A stretch of DNA of 64,000 nt. Source: Puccinellia tenuiflora (taxonomy: Eukaryota > Streptophyta > Magnoliopsida > Poales > Poaceae). Every line of letters starts with the position of its first letter. The first letter of the stretch is position 1. The DNA is taken from positions 2,639,679 through 2,703,678 of the forward strand of contig QRDG01000473.1 of NCBI GenBank assembly GCA_012064385.1. The letters run 5' to 3'. The translations under genes and the position numbers were made by a program. The notes beneath the pieces were generated by a model. It was not told the DNA's origin. It saw nothing but the letters and a program-made list of their open reading frames with translations, and did no database searches. Shown piece by piece: positions 33,273 to 45,805 of this stretch.

Positions 33273-34764
33273 GCTGAATAATTGATCCATGGCTGAGGCA
33301 TAACAATGTTCAAATTTCTTCATGACCATTATGCTTCTATCTGTACTATCAGATATGGGGGAAAAAAGATGCATACAGCGTGCCTCCTGAAAAATGATTA
33401 ATAGCTAATATCAACTGAAAATCTCATAGATGTTAGCTGATAGAACTCTGCAACCAACATTTACAGAAATTGTTCTAGAATCTTCTTCACACTCAGCAGA
33501 TCACAAAATTTTCCATGTACTATAAATAATCAAGCCTCACCGGCAGTGATAATTAAACCTCCTTGCTGGTCCTGCCGACCCTTATAATAAGGAATACGGT
33601 TCTTCACATTTTTGCGTACCTTGACTACCGATGAGCAAAGCATCTTTGAATAATTGATCCATGACTGAGGCACTACCCTGTTCAATATACCTTATTTAAA
33701 GTATGCGGTGTCTGCTTTGGAAAAAGGTGGATGGAACACGCCTCTAGAAGAGGGTTCATTTAAACTAAAATATTTATTATACTCCTAGTTAACTAATAAA
33801 ATCACTGTCAATAGTAGCAGCAGATTGTTAACTAATTTTGATCTATGCTAGCAATTAGCAATTTTTCCTGCACTATATTTTATTTTAAAACTGGTAAAAA
33901 CTCAATGCAAAGGACAAACCCCCTGACATCAATCATCGGATGGAATAGTACAAGATGTCCAAATAATGAAAGAATCATCATAAAAACAGAACTTCAGTAC
34001 TTAGCTGCTCTATCAGTCTGAATTGTAACTGTTTTTCTCAAGCAGTCTGAATTGATAAAGCAAAAGCTCCAGTTCTTCATCACGCAGGTCGTTGAGCCCG
34101 AGGCACCCATCTTCTCCTGCGCCAGAAACTTCTGCAGTGAGAAATACTCATGCACATTCTCCTGTGACTGTAATTGCCTCAAGAAATTAATACTCATGCA
34201 GCAGATTGACAGGAACAGAGATATGGGAACAGCATGCCACCATGCTAATTTGCTAAAATCACGCTCTTTTTCAAGCTTTCTAAAAGCTCCAAGAACTGGC
34301 AGCAACGCCCCCAATCATTTGGTTCTTTTGTCTTCTGAAAACTAATTAAACAGTGGCGAGCTATGAAAAGCCATTGAATGTTAGTCACAGAAGACCAGAT
34401 TTCGAAAACAGATGATTCATTGATTCACCAGCTCCCCAAAAGTTCTTTTTTTTGGGTCCTCATTCCACATAAATTAATAAATAATGCCTTGTTGATTACT
34501 TCAACAAAAAAAATAGTAATGATAACACACTATTGAGATTTGACTATTAACACTTTGACTAACATGGAAAACTACATAGATGAGTGACTCCTGCACTAAG
34601 GTCATGGGTTTTGCTACTAGTAGCTATTGTTGCAAATAAATTCCAGGCCGCAGAGTAGACAGACAACAGAAACCGCTACCTCATGATCTACTAGAAACCT
34701 CCCCCTCTTGGTCTGGGGGGAAAACTCCATTTCTCCATCTTGCTCAGCTTTTACAATTGCAGAT
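33273..34764. other. Inter-kinase region with a local duplication
   Basis: GAATAATTGATCCATGGCTG at about 33275 recurs with one change near 33648, and the following 90 bases are alignable, so about 370 bp were duplicated or a nearby element was copied. The rest (33700-34764) holds no recognised gene. It includes the promoter of the second kinase, without a clear TATA box. Confidence 0.4.
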
Positions 34765-36783
34765 ATGCCTAACAGGGAGCATCTATCCTTCCTTGTGCAC
34801 TTGTTCCTCGCCATGGTCTTAAATCATGCATCCTTGGCCACTGCCACCAGTGATCAATTTGTCTACTCCGGCTTCTCTAGCAATGACCTCACCCTCGACG
34901 GTGCAGCCACGGTTACACCAGATGGTGTTCTTCAACTGACCAACGGCACGGTTCACCTCAAGGGCCACGCCTTCTATCCAACTCCATGGCAATTTCGTAA
35001 GTCGCCCAATGAGGTGGTGCAGTCCTTCTCAATCACCTTTGTGTTTGGCATGGTTCCTGTCTACTCTGATCAATGTACCGATGGCATGACTTTCCTGATA
35101 TCTCCCAGCAAGGATTTCTCAGGTGCACAAACCTCACAATACTTGGGCCTCCTCAGCAAAACAACCGATAACAAATCAAGCAACCACATATTTGCAGTTG
35201 AGCTTGATAGTAGCCAAAATACAGAGTTCAAGGACATCGATGACAACCACGTCGGCATCAACATCAATAGTCTCACCTCAGTTGAAGCGAAGCCAGCTGG
35301 CTTCTATGATGACAAGAACGGTGTCTTCAACAACTTGTTCCTCGTCAGCCGCAAGGAAATGCGAGTATGGGTGGACTATGATGCAGAGGACACACGGATC
35401 AGTGTGACCTTGGCTCCCCTAATGGCAGCCAAACCATTGAGGCCACTAGTCACAGTCCACTACAACCTATCAACAGTGCTACAAGATCCATCCTACATCG
35501 GCTTCTCGGCTTCAACTGGTCCAATCGACTCACTGTATTGTGTGCTTGGCTGGAGCTTGGGTATAAACCGCCCTGCTCCAGACATTAACATCAGCAAGTT
35601 GCCAAGGTTACCTCGCATTGGCCCAAAGCCTCGGTCTCAAGTGCTGGAGATTGTCTTACCGATAGCCAGTGGGACATTCATCTTTCTTGTAGGAACAGCT
35701 ATAATTCTACTGGTGCGGAGGCGAATGAAGTATGCAGAGCTTCATGAAGATTGGGAGGATGATTTTGGGCCACACCGCTTCTCATACAAGGATTTGTGCC
35801 ATGCTACAGAAGGATTTCATAATAAGAATGTACTTGGCCATGGGGGATTTGGGAAGGTATACAAAGGTGTGCTTCCAGTCTCTAAACTGGAGGTTGCCGT
35901 GAAGAGGGTGTCACACGAGTCCAAGCAAGGAATAAAGGAGTTTATTGCTGAGATTGTCAGTATCGGCCGTCTCCGCCATCGCAACATCGTCCAGTTACTC
36001 GGTTATTGTAGGAGAAGAGGTGAACTCCTTTTGGTATATGAGTATATGTCAAATGGTAGTCTTGACAAGTATTTATACACTGAAGAGGATAAACACACTC
36101 TAGACTGGGTTCAGAGGTTTGATGTCATCAAGGGTGTTGCATCTGGCCTGTTCTACCTCCATGAGAGGTGGGAGAAAGTTGTCATCCACCGAGACATCAA
36201 AGCAAGCAATGTGCTCCTAGATAGTGAAATGAATGGTCGGCTAGGTGACTTTGGCCTTGCAAGGTTGTATGACCATGGTACCGACCCACAAACAACACGG
36301 GTGGTCGGCACCATGGGATATTTTGCTCCAGAACTGGCACGCACTGGTAAGGCAACACCTCTAACAGATGTGTATGCATTCGGCATTTTCGTTATTGAGG
36401 TAACCTGTGGACGAAGGCCTATCGACAATCAGGTGGAGGATAATTCAGAGATACTGATTGATTGGGTTGTCGAGCATTGGCACAAAGGATCCCTCACAGA
36501 CACACTGGACAGGAGGATACAAGGTAACTATGACGCTGATGAGGTATGTCTGGTGTTGAAGCTAGGGTTGTTGTGCGCCCATCCAGTTTGCAATGCAAGG
36601 CCCACTATGCGGCAAGTTATGCAATACCTGGACGGTGAGAGGCCACTTCCGGAGTTGATGCCAACAAACTTAAGCTATAGCATGTTGGCCGCGATGCAAA
36701 GTGAAGGCTTCAGCCAGTACACATCATTGGCTTTCACAGGTGCAAGCAATGCAATGACGTCCAGCTTCTCAAGTGGAAGATAA
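34765..36783 (+). CDS. L-type lectin receptor-like kinase, tandem paralogue
   Basis: 672 codons, intronless. ATG at 34765 is chosen because it opens a signal peptide (MPNREHLSFLVHLFLAMVLN). The lectin domain spans about residues 29-275 (QFVYSGFSSNDLTLDGA, FAVELDSSQNTEF, DIDDNHVGININS). The transmembrane helix is at 296-318 (IVLPIASGTFIFLVGTAIIL). The kinase has GHGGFGKVYKG, Lys380 in VAVKRV, HRDIKASNVLLD with Asp477, DFGLARLYDHG with Asp495, and GTMGYFAPEL. All key residues are intact. It is clearly related to the gene 4.4 kb upstream on the same strand (same domain order, DPQTT and KASNVLLD-MNGRLGDFGLA blocks), so the pair arose by tandem duplication. The lectin halves differ more than the kinase halves, suggesting different ligands. 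Confidence 0.95.
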   Translation: MPNREHLSFLVHLFLAMVLNHASLATATSDQFVYSGFSSNDLTLDGAATVTPDGVLQLTNGTVHLKGHAFYPTPWQFRKSPNEVVQSFSITFVFGMVPVYSDQCTDGMTFLISPSKDFSGAQTSQYLGLLSKTTDNKSSNHIFAVELDSSQNTEFKDIDDNHVGININSLTSVEAKPAGFYDDKNGVFNNLFLVSRKEMRVWVDYDAEDTRISVTLAPLMAAKPLRPLVTVHYNLSTVLQDPSYIGFSASTGPIDSLYCVLGWSLGINRPAPDINISKLPRLPRIGPKPRSQVLEIVLPIASGTFIFLVGTAIILLVRRRMKYAELHEDWEDDFGPHRFSYKDLCHATEGFHNKNVLGHGGFGKVYKGVLPVSKLEVAVKRVSHESKQGIKEFIAEIVSIGRLRHRNIVQLLGYCRRRGELLLVYEYMSNGSLDKYLYTEEDKHTLDWVQRFDVIKGVASGLFYLHERWEKVVIHRDIKASNVLLDSEMNGRLGDFGLARLYDHGTDPQTTRVVGTMGYFAPELARTGKATPLTDVYAFGIFVIEVTCGRRPIDNQVEDNSEILIDWVVEHWHKGSLTDTLDRRIQGNYDADEVCLVLKLGLLCAHPVCNARPTMRQVMQYLDGERPLPELMPTNLSYSMLAAMQSEGFSQYTSLAFTGASNAMTSSFSSGR

Positions 36784-38970
36784 TCCACAGATAGATGGGA
36801 CTGAAAGGCAAGACCAACCTTGTGTAGCTAGTACAGTAGTACTCTAGTAGACCTGATTAGATTATGGAAGCCAATTGTACCCTTGGTTATACTCCATACT
36901 TCAAGGATTGTCAAGAAAAAAAGAACACTCTAGTATCTCTAATTAGATCTGTCAAGTCTCTGTTTCTTATCAGTTCTTAGCTTGAACAGATACTTTATAT
37001 GCAAGGCTTCTGCTGTAAGATCGTGTGAGCAGTTGAGTTTCTTCTTGTTTTAAATTCAGAGACTGCCAGGTAAACTATATTGTAATGTGCTGGATACCAG
37101 TCTAGTTATGTTGGAGAATGTAACATAGGTGTGTGCAGTACTAGTACAAGGTATAGGTACTCCAATGCTATTGTTGTTCATGCTGAAGTACACAAAGGAT
37201 AGCCCAGTTTAGAAGAGAATAGTTCTCACCATGAGTTGCCAATAAACGCATGTCATGTGCCAATGGATGATGCTCAGAAGTCAGAAGCTATGTAAATTTA
37301 CGTGCTTCCATTGAAGAGAAATAATCAGCTGTTGCTAAAACAGAAGAAATTAAACAGTCAGATTTATAACAGTGGTTACCTAGGGTCACTAGGTCGAAAT
37401 AAATCACTGTTGCTCGTTTGCTATTATCAAAAATTGCTGCTATCTCTGCCTGTTCCCTCGAAGAATCATGAGTTTATGTATCTGAGACTGAATGTCTGCA
37501 ATCCTTCAATCTGAATAGTGTGATGACTTTAGTGAGTGTGCATATGTGAATGCAAGTTCAGATATGATCCAGCATGTCACAGATCCCCCGTCCTGTATAG
37601 TTAAGTCAGCACTCAGCACTTGTATATTCATGAATCTACCTCAGTGTGATGTGAACATAGATTTTCCAAAGACATAAATAGACTTCCAATCCAGTCAGAT
37701 GTGTGCATCTTATTAAACTTCCTCAGAATTGAGGAAAAATTATCGTCTCTCTTGCTGAATCCAGCTGATTGATTTTCTGCAGACCCAACACAGTATCAAT
37801 ATATCACTTCAGATGAATAACCTTTCCATCCTCCGGCGATTCCTTCGGTCGTATGAAATATCAAAACAGCAGCTATCTCTGCATTATAAAATAACCGGTT
37901 GATCACAAGTTCGAACTTTACGAGAAGTTTAAATAACCTAAATTGACAAAGCTCCTTTCTAAAAACAAAAGGAAAAACTCGGTCATTTTCGGTGGGACCA
38001 GAGGGCAACCCATTGCAGAGGCAACATGCAAGGACATCAATTTAACTCGATATTTAGATCCTTCTGTATTACTCAAAAGTCGTTTTCATCTACTAGGACC
38101 TCAGCACTCAGGTTACGTTAATTCTATTTCTAGGTAATCTCCACCGGCCACAACTAGAGAAATACATGTTAGTTACATGTACTCAACATCATAGCATTCA
38201 TTATTCTTAGTTCTGGACAATGTAAGATCGGTTAACTCATAAGTAGGAATAATTCTGTGTCTTCCTGCAATGGTATCATCCAGCAGAGGGGAAAATATAC
38301 CAGGAAATACAGCTTAAGGCACACAATAAGTTTTAGAATAAAAACATTAATTTAGAGAATCTTAGTTCCCTCTAAAGCCTTTACTCTATTAATTCAGATG
38401 CACTGCAAGTTCAGAGGATGATTTTCAGAACACCTGACCAAATAAGAATCATTTTTAGTATATACTAATTACTTATCCATTCACTCCAATTTGCCGTTAT
38501 AAATCCCAAAATGAAGGGAAGTTAGAATGATCAACCTAATGCACGATGAAGGCATCCACCCTTGACCCTTGCACATTATCATATCCTTCTTCAAATGGGG
38601 CAAAATAATAATCAATGAAGTAGAAAAGGATCCAAGGAGGTCCTGCCATTGCCCATGTTTAGCTGACCGTAGTCGCACCGATTGCGCCCATCCATCAGTT
38701 TGTGTAAACATACCATTCCCCAATCCTCTTTGAGTTAGCCAGAGAACTGAAACCAGTAGTCATGTCAATCCACAAAGAGTGGTTCTCCAAGGATCCACTT
38801 TATTCATCCATGTGCTGCTTTCACCACACCTGGAAGTGCAACACTCAGATGCACACATCTAAAGTAGTTACATGTTTAAGATTTGACCAAACAGATATTA
38901 GTTTAAACGCAAAGGAATAATGGTCCCAGTGTAACCAATACAAATATGCATATAAATCCATTAAAACATA
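36784..38970. other. Intergenic, nothing recognised
   Basis: AT-rich with only short frames. No transposon termini or genes could be supported. Confidence 0.45.
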
Positions 38971-38980
38971 CACCATTGTG

Positions 38981-39131
38981 AGTTGTGACAAAGGGGAAAA
39001 TGCTACCAGATGCCCCAAATATCCCATCATATCCCATTACAAGTTATAAAAGATCTAACATACTTTGTGGCAAAGGGAAAAACCATGCCCCAAGTGACCC
39101 ATTATTACGAGCTAAAAAAGGCCTAACATAC
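38981..39131. repeat. Tandem duplication of about 70 bp
   Basis: GTGACAAAGGGGAAAATG to ATCTAACATACTT is repeated as GTGGCAAAGGGAAAAACC to GCCTAACATACTT, with moderate divergence between the two units. Confidence 0.5.
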
Positions 39132-39942
39132 TTAGGCTTTGTTCGGTTCTTGTTGGATTAATCCCCTAATGGCTCATTTGGTTGCTGGGGCTTAGAAACC
39201 TAGGGAAGCAAACCCCCAGAGTGGATTTTGAGGGGCACATGGGTTCCCATCTCGTTGTGGGGAAAATCTCCTCAATCCCTATTGCCATTTGGTGGCAAGT
39301 GGAAGTGGGAAAATTCCGTAGCATGAAATACATCTAGAAAGTACAGAAATGAAGAATCCACAACAAATCCGAAAAATCAAAAAAAAAAAATTCCCACCAA
39401 CAATTCCGAAAAATCAACAAAATGACAACAGGCGCATTATTTGGTGGTTGGCTGGTTGCCAGCAACGAAAATGCCATGAGAAGATTAGAGTTGCAGAAGA
39501 AGCAATTCACATCGATGCACTTACAAACGAATGCACCACAACCCGTTGCTTTGATTTCTGAACTGAGACTGGGTCATACAATTTTCGAATTTCTTGATGC
39601 TGCCCAACAGCTAATGCTGCAAGAAACAAGTTTCCTGTAGATGACACGGAAGGAGAAGAGCTGCAATGGCGGCGGCCGCATCCTGATGTTGTAGCGAAGC
39701 TACAGGGGGAGCAGTCGCTGGGTTAACATGGGGAATAAGGCACCAAGCTGGATCCGCGCGCAATGCCGGATCTGTTCGATGATGCAGCTGGAGGAGGGGG
39801 CACGCCGTAGGGCAGCGGAGGTAATCGCTGCAGTAGCAGGCCGAGGTCGCAATCGTCAGGCGAAACAGTCTCCAGAGGTGCTCGCGTGACGGGACCGAGG
39901 AGTTCAAGGCGGGGATGGCGGCGCTGTGACACCCCAAGTCTC
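39132..39942. other. Transposon-like fragment and GC-rich sequence
   Basis: GGCTTTGTTCGGTTCTTG at 39136 resembles the inverted-repeat end found at 43369, so this is probably a fragment of a related PIF-like element. The GC-rich part (39655-39940) has a minus-strand open frame but no recognised product. Confidence 0.35.
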
Positions 39943-39945
39943 TAA

Positions 39946-40266
39946 GGCCATGTACATCGCAAGGTGCTTGTACAGGCGCTAGGGTCAAATTCCCGGCCGT
40001 TAGACTCAATTCCCAGTCGATCCTGGGATCTAGCTTTGCGTCGACGCTTTGTGTTGCGTCCTTTGCGTCGACGCTTTGTGTTGCGTCGGGCGCTTCGCTT
40101 ATTTCTCTGCCGCAAACAGTTTTACGAAGGCTGAAAACAAATCAAGTTTAGCGCCTGGTTTAGCGGTTTTCGTTGTAGAGTAGAGCGCTTGCCTGGTTTT
40201 TATTTTTCATACATATTTTTTTAATCACGCAAGTGCCTAATTAAGCGCCTAGCGCTGTACATGCTC
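39946..40266. mobile_element. MITE, first of an abutting pair
   Basis: Starts GGCCATGTACATCGC and ends CGCTGTACATGCTC, flanked by TAA at 39943-39945 and 40267-40269. The interior has repeated GCGTCGACGCTTTGTGTT. It is the same type as 40270-40554. Confidence 0.75.
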
Positions 40267-40269
40267 TAA

Positions 40270-40554
40270 GGCCACGTACAACGGGGGCGCTAGCGGGAGG
40301 CGCTAGGAAGAAATTCCTGGCCGTTACATGCGATTCCCGGCCGATTCTGGGATTGTGCCTTGCGTCGACGCTTGATTTTGCGTCAGGCGCTAAGCTTGCT
40401 TTTCTGCCGCGCAGGACAGGTTCGTAGGTGTAGTTAGCGATAGAAATAAGCGACCCGCGTTGTGAGGCCGAGCGCTTAGCTAATAATCAGCTTTTTGGTA
40501 TTTTTTTTCTTCTCGCCTAAGCGCCTAGTTAGGCGTCTACCGCTGTACATGCCC
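40270..40554. mobile_element. MITE, second of an abutting pair
   Basis: Starts GGCCACGTACAACGG and ends CCGCTGTACATGCCC, flanked by TAA at 40267-40269 and 40555-40557. It shares the TAA in the middle with its neighbour. Confidence 0.75.
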
Positions 40555-40588
40555 TAACTGGAGCTGTTCTTCGCTTGATAACGCTTCA

Positions 40589-43369
40589 GGGCTTGTTCGG
40601 TTAGCCCCTACCCCGCCGGGATTGGGGCCCAATCCCCGCCGAACCCCGTGGTTTCACCCCGACTGGGTTTTGGTCCTGGCCTACTTCATAAACGTCTTCG
40701 GTTACACCCGGCCGGGGTCATACCCCGTCCAAATCCACCCCAAACCCTGTGAAACCGACCGGGTTCTGATCCACGCCTTCCACCTCGTGGATTCTTCCCC
40801 GAGCAAAGCGAAACGACACCTCCGTCTCGTCACGGCCCTCCTCCCTCTCGCGAAAAATGGACGCGGCGGCGGCGAGCCGGCGACGAGGGGACGGACGGAC
40901 AGCGCAACCGGAGGAGACGGCAGCGGCGGGCGTCCTCCTACAATACCCCCTCCCCCTGCTCAACCGGAGGCACCACAACCAACCACAGCGTAGTGAGCTC
41001 GACGGTGACCAGGAGTGGCGACCGCAACGACCACATCGCCGGTGTACTTCTACCTCGATATTGGACTGGTAAGGCCCCGCTCCTCATCCTCTTCTTCATT
41101 CCCCCACTCGTCCTCTTAATTTCTATTCCATTTGGTTCATTAATTTCTAGGGTTCCTGGTATAGTTCTTGGACAGTTTCTAGGGTTCTTGGTCTTACTTG
41201 TTAACACAAATTAGCTCACATAGCTGTCAGATCCACTGCATGTTAGATCTCTGAAAAAATACACTGGCCTGTTAGGAGAACCAGAATTGGATATTGCTCT
41301 GTTATAAGTATTCTGCTAACGTGCTCATCTATCTAAATTGGAAATACTTGTGACCATCAATGTGGCAGAATTGGTTGTCATAGTAAGTATGATGTAGTCT
41401 TGTCTAGATTCAGTTCGATTTTCACAATAGTAGTCAGTGGTTTCATGGTATTTGGCTATTTGACATGAGATTCCAGATTTGTTTTCATTGGCGATTGTAA
41501 GTTCATAACTTTGTTGATCCGTTTACATGTAGTACATTGATCGAGCCAAATTCTCTCTGCCCCTAAGAACTGAGAATCACATGCAACCAAGACAGAAGTG
41601 TATCGAGATATACTATGATGGAGTATTTAAGCATGCTACCGAGGGTAAATATGTATACTATGTTAGATTTTTTTTGTGTGTAATCTGAAACCAGCTGCCA
41701 GTACCATCGTTTGAGGTTATATAAGCCACTAAGCCTATTCAGTTTATGTCAAGGAAAGTGAGAATGATAGCTACTTACATTTTTTAGGTAGTTCTTTTGA
41801 AGTTTCAGAACTGCAGAACAAGCTTTTTCTCATCTAAATTGCCATTTACCGAGGAGTTTCTTATGCATTTGTTTCTGTAATTTGCTTTCTTGCTAGCTAT
41901 ACAAAGGTTTATTGCCTAACTAGATATTCGGTCCTCATGCTATGTATAACAGCAGCCGGCAGTAGTTACCAGAGGCGGCGGTGCTGTGACCACCCGTAGG
42001 TACATGTACTGCTGCCATACTTTGCAATTTTCCATGCAGGTCTTGACACTGAGATGATTATCATCTGATGGTATAGAAGTCATGAGCTGTTCGAGGTGAT
42101 TGTCAACTTCTCTTCTTGCATGTGTTGGATATGCTTCTAGCTTGTAGATGCCGGGAGTCATATTGTCAGCTTGTTGCTGATGCTACTAAACATAGAGCAA
42201 TGTGTTGCTCTACTTTGTTCAGATCTACACACAGTATATAACTTATGAACATCTTAGTGCTTACTGTTGGTTTCATGTTGTTCTGTTGCTTTTGAAATCA
42301 TACATGAAAATACCTTGTTGCCGACCTAGCTGTAAGTGTACTGTTAATATGCATTTGCCATTCACAGAGGAAAAGGGGATTACTTTTCTGAGATGACCAT
42401 TATTCTCTGTTATTTTTCCTTGCCATTCACAAATCTATCATTGCTGGTATAATGTTGTTACCTGTCAGATCAGTGAACTGGAAACCTAACTAGTTCTCTG
42501 TTTGTTAGAGAAATAGTCAAATTGCACCAAAATCTACCTGATGCATGCAGTTCTAGAAAAACATACTTGTTCTTTCATTCGTCACTGTTATAAGATGGCA
42601 AAATGGCAATGTGGTGAACCTGATCATTTTATCATTTGCAGGATTTCCTATTGCTTGACCTGTCGAGATGGAGTGTATGGACCTTTGGCCCACTACGGTC
42701 ACCGTTTGATAGCTTGCTTGAAGTTGTCGAGACTGATTTATGTTGTTGGCGTATGTTGGAACTGTGTCGCTAGGAAAATCGTTCAAAATGGAGTTCTCCA
42801 TTTTGTTTTGGCATCTCAGTTTTCTAGTGAACATTTATATGTATTTATAACTCCTTTCAAATTTCTCTAGCTTGTTGCATTTAAATATTGAGATGAATGT
42901 TTGTAATGATTTGTATTACCTTTGTCCATTAATATAAGACGTTTTAGGAGCTAAATTAGCTTCCTAAAACGTCTTACATTAAAAAACGGAGGGATTAGCA
43001 ATTTAGGTTATGCTACCAGAATTCAGTTCAGATGATTTGTAATCTTGTGTCATCCTAGCAGAATTCAGTTTGTACTGCTACTGTTTAAGATGAATGTTTT
43101 TTTTTTTACGTCTGTTTAAGATGAATACTTGTATTTGCTAGGTACGGTAATTGGTACAGACACAATACTCACTTATTACCGGCGCTCACACAACTGAAAG
43201 CGGGCACATGCACGTACGATGGGCGATGGGGTTTAACCAAACGCAACAGAATAGCAGGGATGGGAATGGTGGGGACTGGCTGGGGTCTGGTTGGAGCGAC
43301 GGGGTTCACCCAACCCCTGGGCGTGTTGGTTCCCTGCAGAGGTTAGATCCCAGGAAACCGAACAAAGCC
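40589..43369. mobile_element. Non-autonomous PIF/Harbinger-like element, 2.8 kb
   Basis: The left end GGGCTTGTTCGGTTAG and right end (reverse) GGCTTTGTTCGGTTTC form an imperfect inverted repeat, flanked by TCA at 40586-40588 and 43370-43372. Near the left end is a GC-rich first-exon-like frame (ATG at 40857, MDAAAASRRRGDGRTAQPEE) followed by AT-rich sequence. No transposase domain was found. It contains a Stowaway MITE at 42919. Confidence 0.5.
42919..42993. mobile_element. Short Stowaway-type MITE
   Basis: About 75 bp, almost entirely an inverted repeat: TATAAGACGTTTTAGGAGCT pairs with AGCTTCCTAAAACGTCTTA. It ends in CGGAGGG, the Stowaway terminus, next to TA. Confidence 0.7.
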
Positions 43370-43382
43370 TCAGCGTGCCGGA

Positions 43383-43707
43383 TGTATCCCCGACCGTTGA
43401 TCTCACATCCAACGGCCGTGATAAGAAGGTCGTTGTTCGAACTAGCTTTCCAGCTGGAGCTTTACCGCGCCAACCACTACATCGTTTGTCACTATCTTTT
43501 CTTTCCTATTTAGCGTGAGATCGGCTTGTAATAAAATCATCGAAGAATTAGGGTTTCCCCCTTATAGCCGCCACTGTTCATGGTATGGCAAAGTGGTAGC
43601 CGAATCTCTCTCAATTCAGCTAATAAAACTAGAATTCCAGCACTATTTCTTTCTGTTCTTGAATTCCTGAAGTCTTCATTCTTGTATTCGAGTAGCTGGG
43701 CATATCA
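43383..43707 (+). repeat. 5' LTR of the decayed Gypsy element
   Basis: Begins TGTATCCCCGACCGTTG and ends GGGCATATCA, two bases before the primer-binding site. The 3' end is supported by the primer site; the 5' end is inferred from TG. Confidence 0.6.
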
Positions 43708-43709
43708 AT

Positions 43710-43722
43710 TGGTATCAGAGCA
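43710..43722 (+). promoter_or_regulatory. Primer-binding site of the decayed Gypsy element
   Basis: TGGTATCAGAGCA, complementary to the 3' end of initiator methionine tRNA, two bases after the LTR. Confidence 0.8.
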
Positions 43723-44142
43723 AGCAGATTCTTGGCCAAATTGTTTTCCCCAATTCCACCAAAAATCTTTGCAATCCGGAGGCGAATCGATTTGGAGTGT
43801 CAGGGTGGTTGGGTTCTCTCATAAAATCCCATCCTCCTCACCCATCTCGCGGCGGCGGTGTGCTGGTCGACGGTGGCGTGGTGGCGGTGCATCTCTCTGA
43901 TGGTCGACGGAGGCGGCTTGGCGGCGGCGGCATCATTTGGCTACAGAACCAGGTTCTCGGAGTGGTTTCGGCCGAAAATGTCGCCCATATAAAATCCATA
44001 CTCCCACCTAGATCCGTGCGGCAATCGGAGGCGGGAGGCGCAGGCGGCGGTGTACGGCGACGGCATGGTCACTACGACCACGCACAAGGGTATGATAACT
44101 TCATACATCAATCTTCGTCTCAGTACTGATTCTTCTATTTCC

Positions 44143-45805
44143 ATGGCGGAACATCTCGACTCCCAGAGCATAGGCATGATGGAGTTGCAGTCTGGAATTT
44201 CTAGATTTTCGGCATACGGTGAACAAGAATTTCGCAAGTATTCAGAATTTTTTTACCAACATCCAGACCAACTTCGAGCGTCTCTTTGCAGCAAAGAAAG
44301 GAGAAACCTTGGAACAGCCGACTGGAAACCAAGATATTAGCACGCCAGAAACACCACCTAACATGCAGGGATTCTCTGCCGCGTCAGGCAACAACAACCA
44401 TCGCTAAAACAGATTGTCAAGTAGTCCTTGCATGACAGCAACGGCAAGGAATTTGGATGGTACGCCCAAAGTTCCATATCGACACCCTCACTTCGGGCAA
44501 GTCACAACAGCTGTTCATGTCGTGCCTGCAACAAACACTGCTATTGCTCAGGCAGACTTGCAAGATGATGATGATCAAGATGACCTAACAAACAAAAGGA
44601 ACTTGCAAGCAAGGAACAGGCTCCATTTCCCAGTGCTCGACAACAGAAGAACAACACCAGCAGTGAAACCAGCTAAAATGAACATTCCTGAGTTTTATGG
44701 CATTGATGTTGATTCTTGAATTCAGACCATCGAGTTGTACTTTGATTCAGCTCGCACACCTCTGGAACAGAGAACAGAAGTGGCAATAACTTACTTAAAG
44801 GCAGAAGCTATACAATGGTGGCGTGGTACAGGTTATGTAACAGCAAATGTCCCATGACACAGATTTTGCAATTACTTAGCGGCCATATTTGCATAAACTT
44901 CAATTTGTGACAATCTGAGAGCCTTCCATTCTCTGACACAAACTTCTACAGTAGCTGCTTATATCCAAAAATTTGAAGCTGCCCTCAACCTGATGCGAAG
45001 AGACAACCCTGGCTTGCCTGATGACTATTATGTCAATAGCTTCAATTCTGGGTTAACAGATTACATTCAAGCCCACCTTCAAGCCCACCTACAGTGTCAC
45101 AGACCTGAGGACATGCATAGATAAATGTGGATGGCTCGACGTATTGAGCATGCAAATCCCCCAAAGAAAAGTTTCTACCCACACCAAATTCCTGTCAGGC
45201 GCCAACTAAATGTGGAAATAAAACCACAACAATCTGCCACAACAGCAGCAACAATTGAACAGGCCAAACTGAAAAACATGTGTTATAATTGCAAGGAACC
45301 ATGGTTCCATGGTCATAAGAAAATTTGCAAAATGACAAACAAAGCACAGATACAGGCTTTGCAAGAAGAAACTCGGGAGATTGTATACATCCATGAAGAT
45401 TCTGACAGTGATGAAGAAAAGGAAAACCTTCCACAGGGAGAACTTTAATTATCATTGCATGCACTATCTGGTAATAGATCAGGCAAGCATGCTTTTATTC
45501 TTTCCTTAGTAGTGGGCAACAAATTGGCAACGGCCTTAGTGGACACTGGTAGTACTACAACATTCATGACATCTACTTTTGCCAAGTCAGCACAATGTGT
45601 TACAGTGCCAAGTACAAAAATGAAAGTCACAGTGGCAAATGAAGATATTCTGTGGACAGAGTTTGCCCTCAATGCATGTGAATACAGAATCCAGGGCACA
45701 GCCTTCACATATGATTTAAAATCCTGCAACTTACTAGTTATGACATCATATTAGGAGTTGATTGGACTTACAACTACAGCCCAGTGACATTGGATTATTA
45801 GAGGA
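44143..45805 (+). pseudogene. Gypsy gag-protease, broken
   Basis: ATG at 44143 (MAEHLDSQSIGMMELQSG). A frameshift near 44218 moves the frame to NFFTNIQTNFERLFAAKKG. Gag continues with IPEFYGIDVDS, a TGA at 44717, then IQTIELYFDSARTPLEQR and EAIQWWRGTGY, a TGA at 44855, and a stop in 45120-45125. A zinc-knuckle-like CYNCKEPWFHGHKKIC follows. The protease has LVDTGSTTTFM and, after another frameshift, ILGVDWTYNYSPVTLD. The stops at 44717 and 44855 stand where Trp is expected, consistent with G-to-A changes. It ends at the insertion of the solo LTR. Confidence 0.8.

Noticed and set aside
34708..34764. Upstream extension of the second lectin kinase
   Set aside because: It starts at TTG and would hide the signal peptide that begins at 34765.
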